Shown piece by piece: positions 56,479-62,529 of a stretch of DNA of 62,529 nt. The notes below the pieces were generated by a model that saw nothing but the letters and a program-made list of their open reading frames with translations, did no database searches and was not told the origin of the DNA. The stretch lies in assembly GCA_937899725.1 (NCBI GenBank), contig CALCCA010000094.1, positions 1 to 62,529 on the forward strand. Reading direction: 5' to 3'. How positions within the stretch are numbered: the first letter of the stretch is position 1; each line of letters opens with the position of its first letter. The position numbers and the translations under genes are program-made. The DNA is from an uncultured Halomicronema sp. (GTDB lineage Bacteria > Cyanobacteriota > Cyanobacteriia > Phormidesmidales > Phormidesmidaceae).

Positions 56479-56800
56479 TCGACCCAGACAGCCATCTCAG
56501 TGATCTAGAGGACATTATCAAGAGATTCTTGATTAAGCATGGGCAAATTCTGCAGAAGCAGTTTTCCAAAATGTGGCGGGATGGACAGGGGCCTTAGTGT
56601 AGGCGTCAAAGAGGTTGATCGTCTAACTAATGATCAGCCTGAGGGCTCGGCGGCGGCTCACCTGACCATCCCAGTTCGCTGATCCCCGGCACCCGGCATC
56701 CTCCCAGCAATTAGCCACCGTCTGCAAACGAGCACCGTCATCTACCAACCCCCACAGCTTCTACTCTCACTAACTGTTTCAACAAGGCGTTTCTCCTCCC
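56479..56800. other. Intergenic stretch before the CHASE2 cyclase gene
   Basis: About 320 bases between two same-strand genes. No terminator, repeat or gene was recognised, so read-through from the FecR gene is possible. Confidence 0.4.
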
Positions 56801-58801
56801 ATGAAGCAACTTTGGCAGCGGATTCAGCAACAGATTCAGGCCAAACTGCGCCCGACTGCTGCCCCGCATGGGCCGACCATGCCCTGGGCACCCGGTATTG
56901 CAGCGGTTGTGGCCGGAGTAGGACTTTTTAGTGTGGGAGCCTGGGAGCCTCTAGAGCGCTTGGTTTATGTCGGTCTCTTTCACACTCGCGATCACCTGCA
57001 ACCCATTCAGTGGGATGACCGTGTGGTGGTAATTGCGATCGATGAGCAAAGTTTGGCGACCTATGGTGGGTTTCCCTGGCCGCGCGATCGCTACGCGACG
57101 TTGCTCGACCGCCTGATGGCCGTGCAGCCTGCAGCGGTGGGCTTTGACATCCTCATGCCCGAAGCCACGCTAGAAGATCAAACTCTGGCTGCAGCCATTC
57201 AATACAGCGGCAATGTCGCATTGGCGGTGGGCAGCGACCCCTTAGGCAACCCGATTCAGGTGACCCCCACCTTATTGGGGCCAACCGACGGGTTTGTGCG
57301 CATCGGCCACGTCAATCATTTGCCAGATACCGATGGTCTCAGCCGCCAGACAACTTTGTACAAAATTCAGGGTACGCAGATCGTTCCGAGTTTTGGGGTG
57401 GCCTTGCTAAGCGCCTACGAGCAAAGCCTGTCTAACCTGATTACTGCTGACCCTCAAGAGACGCCCAGCATCAACTCTAAGTTTGTCGCGAATCCCGGCC
57501 AGTATGACCAAAACCATCCGAGTTGGATTAACTGGCCCGGCCCGAGCCGACCCACTGCCCAGGGGGAATCCACGACCGCCAACGGCTTGACCACGCTGTC
57601 TTTTGCCGAGGTGATGGCTGAGGAACCCGATGAGCAACTGCTGGCTCAGCTGCAAAACAAGATCGTGCTGGTGGGCTACACCGCCGTGGGCATTGTGGGC
57701 AATTCCGAAGATGCCCTGAGAACCCCCTTTGAAAAACAGATTCCGACTACGGGCGTTTATCTGCATGCGGCAGTGGTGGATAATCTGCTGAACGATCGCT
57801 TTTTAACGCGATTGCCCCTTGCTTGGACCCTGGCCTTAATCGCTGTTAGCGGGCTGGGCAGTAGCTGGCTCTTGAGTCCGTTAGGGGCGCAGGGCCGCTT
57901 TGCCGTGATGCTAGGCATCGTCCCTCTCTGGCTGGGGCTCGCCTATGGCAGCTTTCTGCTGGGGGTATGGCTACCGGTGGCCGCTCCCATCGCCACAGGG
58001 TGGATTGGGCTGATGTCCTTTCAATTTATTGAGCAGCGAGAACGCAAAACCCTGATGGATCTGTTCGCCATCAATCTGTCGCCCGAGATGGCCGACTTCA
58101 TTTGGGAGCATAAGGGCGAAATGCTGGCAGAGGGACAGATTCGCCCTCAGACGCTGACCGCCACGCTGCTGTTTTCCGACATTCGAGACTTCACCTCGAT
58201 TAGTGAAAAGCTACCCTCGGAGGTTTTATTGCCCTGGTTGAACAGCTATTTTGAGGTGATGACCGACTGCATTATGGAACATGGCGGCGTGGTGGATAAA
58301 TATATCGGCGATGCCATCATGGCTGCGTTTGGAGCCCCGATTGCCCGCCCCGGCCCGGATGCCGATCAGCAAAATGCGATCGCGGCCGTCAGTGCCAGCT
58401 TAGCCATGGTCGAAAAGCTCAAAGACCTCAATCGCGACTTTGCCGCCCGAGGGCTCCCCACCATCAAGTTTGGTATTGGTCTGCATACGGGCTCTCTGGT
58501 GGGGGGCACCGTCGGCAGCCGTCACCGCGCCAATTATTCGCTGTTTGGCGATGCCGTCAACGTGGCCGCTCGCTTGCAAGACATGACCAAGACGCACACC
58601 GCAACGGCCCCCTACCCCATTTTGCTCAGTGAGGCGACCGCTCAGCAGGTGACTGACCAGTTTTGCCTGACGCCCCAGGGGCAACTGCAGCTGCGGGGCC
58701 GGTCAGAAAAAACAACGGCCTACACGCTGAGTTCCCGTGAGGCAGCCGTTAATTCGGCAGAATCTTCAACGGCCACGACTGCTTCTTCACCCAGGCGCTG
58801 A
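56801..58801 (+). CDS. CHASE2-domain class III nucleotide cyclase
   Basis: 666 residues. After a first membrane segment (about 31-48) comes an extracytoplasmic CHASE2 sensor (about 65-335, with VVVIAIDEQSLATYGGFPWPRD, FDILMPEATLEDQ and TTGVYLHAAVVDNLL), three more membrane segments (about 338-408) and a cytosolic class III cyclase (about 445-645). Metal Asp residues D460 and D504, Lys500 (VVDKYIGD), Ser580 where adenylate-selective Asp/Thr is expected, Asn587 and Arg591 are visible, so adenylate cyclase is likely but with an unusual specificity residue. The C-terminal 25 residues are Ser/Thr/Ala-rich. It pairs with the upstream FecR gene. Confidence 0.88.
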   Translation: MKQLWQRIQQQIQAKLRPTAAPHGPTMPWAPGIAAVVAGVGLFSVGAWEPLERLVYVGLFHTRDHLQPIQWDDRVVVIAIDEQSLATYGGFPWPRDRYATLLDRLMAVQPAAVGFDILMPEATLEDQTLAAAIQYSGNVALAVGSDPLGNPIQVTPTLLGPTDGFVRIGHVNHLPDTDGLSRQTTLYKIQGTQIVPSFGVALLSAYEQSLSNLITADPQETPSINSKFVANPGQYDQNHPSWINWPGPSRPTAQGESTTANGLTTLSFAEVMAEEPDEQLLAQLQNKIVLVGYTAVGIVGNSEDALRTPFEKQIPTTGVYLHAAVVDNLLNDRFLTRLPLAWTLALIAVSGLGSSWLLSPLGAQGRFAVMLGIVPLWLGLAYGSFLLGVWLPVAAPIATGWIGLMSFQFIEQRERKTLMDLFAINLSPEMADFIWEHKGEMLAEGQIRPQTLTATLLFSDIRDFTSISEKLPSEVLLPWLNSYFEVMTDCIMEHGGVVDKYIGDAIMAAFGAPIARPGPDADQQNAIAAVSASLAMVEKLKDLNRDFAARGLPTIKFGIGLHTGSLVGGTVGSRHRANYSLFGDAVNVAARLQDMTKTHTATAPYPILLSEATAQQVTDQFCLTPQGQLQLRGRSEKTTAYTLSSREAAVNSAESSTATTASSPRR

Positions 58802-58808
58802 GCGGACG

Positions 58809-58846
58809 GCGAGACGGCTTGGCCCTGAGCGGTAAAGCCGTCTCGC
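58809..58846. terminator. Hairpin between convergent genes
   Basis: Perfect 12-base stem, GCGAGACGGCTT (58809-58820) with AAGCCGTCTCGC (58835-58846). It begins 8 bases after the cyclase stop and ends 10 bases before the convergent copper-chaperone stop, so it can serve both. There is no strong T-run. Confidence 0.65.
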
Positions 58847-58855
58847 ATCCTCAAC

Positions 58856-59050
58856 TTAATCAACGGTGTGGCCGCTGGCGGTAATCGCCTCACGTACGGT
58901 ACTTTCAGCGGCGTCGGTTTCCGCTGTCACGGTTTTACCGCTGACGTCAACGTTGACTTGGGCGTTGGCGTCAACGGTGTGGATCGCTTTGGTTACCGTT
59001 TCAGCGCAGCCATCGCAAACAATCGAGGGAACCTTGAGATGTAGAGCCAT
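58856..59050 (-). CDS. Copper chaperone, heavy-metal-associated domain protein
   Basis: 64 residues, a single HMA (Atx1-like) domain. The metal-binding CxxC is Cys12 and Cys15 in VPSIVCDGCAETV; the rest, VDANAQVNVDVSGKTVTAET and STVREAITASGHTVD, completes the beta-alpha-beta fold. In cyanobacteria the homologous Atx1 delivers Cu(I) to the P-type ATPases CtaA and PacS for plastocyanin and cytochrome oxidase. No metal ATPase is adjacent. Confidence 0.9.
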   Translation of the reverse strand: MALHLKVPSIVCDGCAETVTKAIHTVDANAQVNVDVSGKTVTAETDAAESTVREAITASGHTVD

Positions 59051-59271
59051 GAAAATAATCGCCGTAAAAACTATATCTATGTCAATCGAATTAAGCCTAG
59101 CGCGAATGGGCTCAGGACTTTTGCCAGGCTGAAAAATCGGGTAAAAATTCCCCGCGATCGCTCCCCCGCGATCCGCTGATGCCGGTCAGCCCATGCTGTC
59201 AGTAATACATCCGCTGAAGAATGACAGGCTTAGACTAGAGATCCGCCCATACCAGCCTTTGCAGAGCCCAA

Positions 59272-60093
59272 TTAATTAGCCGATGAGCTGAATCGACCCG
59301 TGATCGCATTGGCAGCCAAGAGATAAACCGCATCCCCAATCGCGAGGCGAAACCGAGCTTGGGCGCTGCTGCTGTTGATGGCAATTTCGACCCAACCGTG
59401 GCTCCCGATGAGGGCGATCGCGTGGCCTATTTCGACATCGCCATAGGTTTTACCCAGGGGCATCTCGACCTGGCCGACCTGCAAAACCCAATCTTGACGC
59501 TGGGCCACGGCGGCGGGAATTGTCGTGACTAGATTGCCAAAGTGGTCAACATGCTGAATGTGCCCGATCACCTGAGTATCGCTGATATCCGGCTGAGGAA
59601 TGGCGATCCGAGTTAGCGAGGCGGGGGAAATCGTCGTGCCCAGTTTTTCCAGAGAAACCCCAGCGGCCAGATGCGCGGCGACGGGGGCAAAGATATCGCG
59701 CCCGTGAAAGGTGGTGCTGGGCTCAGCCGTTTGCCAATAGTGAGGATCGGTAAGCTCTACCGCCGCGATCGCCCCCACCGCATCGACCACCCCACTGAGC
59801 ACACCGTTATCTGGCCCGACCAAATAGCCTTGGGGTATCTGCAGGGCGATCGCGCGTCGGGCCGTGCCCACACCCGGATCAACCACGACTAAATGCACCG
59901 TATCAGGGGGAAAATAGCGGTAGGCATTCAACAGGGTAAACCGGGCGGCGGCAATATTTTGAGGGGGAACGCTATGGGTCAAATCAATCAGGCGAGCAGC
60001 AGGGCAAATGCCCGCAATCACCCCTTTCATCACTCCGACATAGCCGTCTTGATAGCCGAAATCGGTCAGCAGCGTCATGAGCGGAGCCATCAT
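59272..60093 (-). CDS. SAM hydroxide adenosyltransferase (DUF62) family protein
   Basis: 273 residues. This family (relatives of fluorinase and chlorinase) hydrolyses S-adenosylmethionine to adenosine and methionine. Motifs: LLTDFGYQDGYVGVMKGVI (about 8-26), VVVDPGVGTARRAIAL with the conserved Asp (about 69-84), LVGPDNGVLS, FHGRDIFAPVAAHLA and HIQHVDHFGNLVTTIP. The Asp-Arg-His set used to activate water is consistent with the hydrolase rather than a halogenase, but the reaction is inferred from the family. It lies near uppS on the same strand. Confidence 0.85.
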   Translation of the reverse strand: MMAPLMTLLTDFGYQDGYVGVMKGVIAGICPAARLIDLTHSVPPQNIAAARFTLLNAYRYFPPDTVHLVVVDPGVGTARRAIALQIPQGYLVGPDNGVLSGVVDAVGAIAAVELTDPHYWQTAEPSTTFHGRDIFAPVAAHLAAGVSLEKLGTTISPASLTRIAIPQPDISDTQVIGHIQHVDHFGNLVTTIPAAVAQRQDWVLQVGQVEMPLGKTYGDVEIGHAIALIGSHGWVEIAINSSSAQARFRLAIGDAVYLLAANAITGRFSSSAN

Positions 60094-60216
60094 CAGTCCA
60101 CACGAAGGTTGGGCAAAAGCCTCAAGATCGTCTCATGATCATGGCGGTCTCGAAAGTACGAATGCGGAATGCGGAAAGGCAAAACTCCGAATTCCAAACT
60201 CCAAACTCCCTCACCC

Positions 60217-60966
60217 TCAAGCCGTCAGGGCTGCAGGCACCTTGCCAAAGCGGCGATCGCGCTGTTGAAAATTCAGCAATGCCTCGTGCAGGGCGGCGCG
60301 GTCAAAGTCGGGCCAGAGGCGATCGGTAAAATACAGCTCGGTGTAGGCCATTTGCCAAAGTAGATAGTTGCTCAGCCGCTGTTCGCCGCTAGTGCGAATG
60401 AGCAAGTCAGGGTCTGGCCCGTTGCTGCTATAGAGCTGCTGGCTAATCGCCGCTTCGTCAATGTCTTCGGGCTGCAGCAGACCGCGCTGCACCTGTTGCG
60501 CCAGCGACTGACAGGCGCGCGTGATTTCTAACCGGCTGCCATAGTTCACTGCGACATTAAAGGTGACGCCGCGATTGTGAGCCGTGGTGGCACAGGCCCG
60601 ATGCATTTCTGCCTGCAGGGTTGCGGGCAGTTCCGACAGGTCGCCCAAAAAGCGCAACCGCACCCCTTCTTGATGCATCTCGGCCAGTTCTTTACGCAAG
60701 AGCCGCTCAAACAGGCGCATCAAAAACTCCACTTCCTTGAGGGGGCGCTGCCAGTTTTCGGTCGAAAAAGCATACACCGTCAGCGCCGGAATGCCCCAGT
60801 CTCGACAGCAGCGCACCAGATCCTTGAGCACCCGTGCCCCCTGACGATGGCCAGCGATGCGCGGCAACCCCCGCTGCTGAGCCCAGCGGCCATTGCCATC
60901 CATAATGCAGGCGACATGCTGAGGCAGGCGATCACGGTCCAGGTCGAGGGGGAGTGTGTTCAACAT
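60217..60966 (-). CDS. uppS: Isoprenyl transferase (undecaprenyl diphosphate synthase)
   Basis: 249 residues. UppS adds isopentenyl units in cis to farnesyl diphosphate, giving the lipid carrier for peptidoglycan and surface glycans. The catalytic Asp23 is in [75 protein letters not shown] and the C-terminal LWPDF block match the family. Start ATG at 60966. Confidence 0.95.
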   Translation of the reverse strand: MLNTLPLDLDRDRLPQHVACIMDGNGRWAQQRGLPRIAGHRQGARVLKDLVRCCRDWGIPALTVYAFSTENWQRPLKEVEFLMRLFERLLRKELAEMHQEGVRLRFLGDLSELPATLQAEMHRACATTAHNRGVTFNVAVNYGSRLEITRACQSLAQQVQRGLLQPEDIDEAAISQQLYSSNGPDPDLLIRTSGEQRLSNYLLWQMAYTELYFTDRLWPDFDRAALHEALLNFQQRDRRFGKVPAALTA

Positions 60967-61020
60967 AATGAGTTCCTATTGAGTGCAAAACAGCTAGTTT
61001 TTCAGATTTAGAAGGGGGAG

Positions 61021-62001
61021 TTAAGCGTTTGTATCGTTCCCGGCCAGGGGGCGCTGGCCTAACAACGGGGTCAAATAAGCGGGTGTCAGACTTTGATGCC
61101 ACTGACAAATCGGTTTAATTACCTGGTCGAGGGTGTACAAAAAAGTCAGGCGCTGAGTGGTTGACCAGCGCTCCCAGGCCAGCTCATGCATCATGCGACG
61201 CAGGGTATGCAGTAGACTGCCTTGGGTCGTGCGATCGCGGGTTTTCGCCACCAGGGCGCGGCTGAGGGTTTGCCCAATTTTGAGCAGCGAAGAGTCAGGA
61301 TAGGCCCACATGCCAAACCCCCAGAACTTAGTCATGTGATTGATTTCGTCAATGAGCAGTTCGCCCAGCGCCGCCTGCAGCGCCCCGGTGGAATGGGCCA
61401 TCATCCACAAATAAAGGCAGGCCGCCCCATATTCAGTTGCCACCCGGTGCAAGCCGTGACGATAGAGATTTTCGTGGGGGTCAGCGGCGGGACGGTAGGG
61501 GCGAGCCGAATGGGGCACGATATCGGGATGTTGACCGCTCAAGCAGCGATACATTTTGGCCAGCGCTGGCGTGTGGCGCTTTTCTTCGCGTTCCCACAGG
61601 CCGATAGTGGTCAGCTGGCCCGAGTCATCGACCTCGCCGCCGACAAAGCGTGCCATTGCTGGGTAGCAGGCCGCTAAATATTGCCGACTGCTTTGGGTGT
61701 AGCCGCGAATAGGCGCTTCAGTATTGATAGTGCCGAGCAGCGTGGCGCAAAATGTTTCTGGGTCGATGCCCACGAGTTGGTCAGCCGTCACCTCGCGCCA
61801 GGCGATCGCCCCCCACGGTCGTAAAGTCGGGCAGTCAAGCTGCTGGGGCAGTTCTTCTAAGCGATCGCGCAGCACCGCCTCAGTGACATAGCGCTTTGTC
61901 AGCTGGCGAATCCGTTGCAGAATTTGCAACCCGTTGGGGTGGGCCACGAGTTCTCCGGCAAGATCAGTTGGAATTGGTTTTGACACGCTGGCAGTCGTCA
62001 T
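61021..62001 (-). CDS. Ferritin-like diiron protein with two ExxH motifs
   Basis: 326 residues, mainly helical. Carboxylate/histidine clusters are Glu137-Arg-Glu-Glu140-Lys-Arg-His143, Glu190 (ATEYGAACLYLWMM) and Glu219-Ile-Asn-His222 (DEINHMTKFWG). Two ExxH pairs with an extra Glu on another helix is the pattern of diiron oxygenases such as acyl-ACP desaturase and aldehyde-deformylating oxygenase. Similar ferritin-like proteins occur in cyanobacterial genomes, but I know no demonstrated function. It lies about 55 bases upstream of uppS on the same strand, so the two genes may share a transcript. Confidence 0.7.
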   Translation of the reverse strand: MTTASVSKPIPTDLAGELVAHPNGLQILQRIRQLTKRYVTEAVLRDRLEELPQQLDCPTLRPWGAIAWREVTADQLVGIDPETFCATLLGTINTEAPIRGYTQSSRQYLAACYPAMARFVGGEVDDSGQLTTIGLWEREEKRHTPALAKMYRCLSGQHPDIVPHSARPYRPAADPHENLYRHGLHRVATEYGAACLYLWMMAHSTGALQAALGELLIDEINHMTKFWGFGMWAYPDSSLLKIGQTLSRALVAKTRDRTTQGSLLHTLRRMMHELAWERWSTTQRLTFLYTLDQVIKPICQWHQSLTPAYLTPLLGQRPLAGNDTNA

Positions 62002-62465
62002 GGTGCAGTCCTTACCTCAGGTCTCCCCAACCCTAGCCAGACCCCGATTCGACGTCAGTCGGTAGAGGTCGGCAAAGGCCCGCAGGCCGATATCTACAAA
62101 AGTCGGAAAACGTCAGCCATGTGTCGATGGGCACGCGTTCATCAGAAATCGTCGCTATTCTCACTGAAGGAGGTGTCATGTGGGTTCTCGATTCGTGAGA
62201 CTTGCCATCACCTTTGGAACAGCAGAGGAGCTAGAGGGCAAGGGGGAGCAGGGGAGCTATGGAGTGAGTGAGCTATGGGGTGGGGGAGCCATGACCTAAC
62301 TGGTTACAAAAGTTGGCTAACAGTCTTTCCTTCAGGAGAACTAGACGAGGTTTGGCAACTCGAATGGGATTTGTCCATATCGTTCTCGCTACCCCACTGC
62401 GGCAAAGGACGATCTCTTTGGGGAAGACTCTGAGTTGAAGCCCGCGATCTCACCCTTCACTCCCC
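62002..62465. other. Intergenic stretch with G-rich low-complexity DNA
   Basis: About 460 bases upstream of the diiron gene. A purine-rich segment at about 62225-62295 (GGGGGAGCAGGGGAGC and similar) partly complements the C-rich repeats at the right end. No gene was recognised. Confidence 0.45.
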
Positions 62466-62509
62466 CTGCTCCCCTGCCCCTAACTGCTCCCCTGCCCCTA
62501 ACTGCTCCC
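62466..62509. repeat. 18-base tandem repeat at the right edge
   Basis: CTGCTCCCCTGCCCCTAA at 62466-62483 and 62484-62501, with a partial third copy to 62509. Low-complexity pyrimidine-rich DNA continues to the window end. Confidence 0.8.
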
Positions 62510-62529
62510 AAAGCCCCCTCGCCCCCCCT

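Overview
The window reads as a stretch of cyanobacterial chromosome. It encodes photosystem I subunit PsaE, photosystem II proteins PsbX, PsbH, PsbN and Psb28, the cyanobacterial/chloroplast NDH-1 subunit NdhO, a Ycf66 protein, a Tab2-type RNA-binding protein, a flavodiiron protein and a phosphoribulokinase-family protein. The octamer GCGATCGC and shorter GCGATCG cores (the cyanobacterial HIP1 motif) occur throughout. GC content is moderate to high, and dispersed short repeats, MITE-like elements and IS debris are frequent. This fits a filamentous, Leptolyngbya-like cyanobacterium, but the genus is an inference. No tRNA, rRNA, CRISPR array or plasmid/phage backbone was recognised.

Layout. 0-7.6 kb: the 3' end of a GGDEF/EAL signalling gene whose GGDEF part looks frameshifted, a TVP38-type membrane protein, a glycine-zipper exported protein, a pentapeptide-repeat protein, a Flv1-type flavodiiron protein and two overlapping GT2 glycosyltransferases. 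7.7-9.9 kb: an insertion-sequence graveyard with a broken IS701-like transposase and a hybrid of an IS4-like transposase start with an M1-peptidase/ABC-transporter fragment. 10-17.4 kb: dnaK, two small unknown genes, a CRTISO-like oxidoreductase, a proline-rich exported protein and a CAX-type antiporter. 17.6-22.9 kb: a PRK paralogue, then psaE, mutM, ndhO and a YdcF-like gene, then Ycf66 and the very small psbX gene on the other strand. 23-32 kb: a receiver-PAS adenylate cyclase, dusB, DUF3318, DUF1993, an S1-domain protein and a Tab2-like protein, then pth, tatA, psbH and divergent psbN. 32-38.4 kb: a succinate dehydrogenase flavoprotein divergent from succinic semialdehyde dehydrogenase and 2-oxoglutarate decarboxylase, i.e. 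the enzymes that close the cyanobacterial TCA cycle plus the enzyme that uses their product. 38.7-43 kb: a VOC protein, a small unknown gene, a glutathione-dependent formaldehyde detoxification pair and an alpha/beta hydrolase. 43.7-52.4 kb: a FAD/SLH hybrid protein, an RNA methyltransferase, nagA, small cyanobacterial proteins, psb28, moaB, thiS, thiE and an epoxide-hydrolase-like protein. 53-62 kb: uvrB, a FecR-domain protein with a CHASE2 cyclase, a copper chaperone, a SAM-hydrolase-family protein, uppS and a two-ExxH diiron protein.

The content is mostly housekeeping and photosynthesis. No large unknown multi-gene system was found. The most notable items are the sdhA/SSADH/2-OG decarboxylase cluster, a PRK paralogue that lacks the usual redox cysteines, an 82-base nested palindrome upstream of psaE, a two-copy MITE with hairpin core, a repeat family whose hairpin shows compensatory changes, an orphan diiron protein and the mosaic IS graveyard. 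All functional calls come from reading translated sequence; no database search was run.
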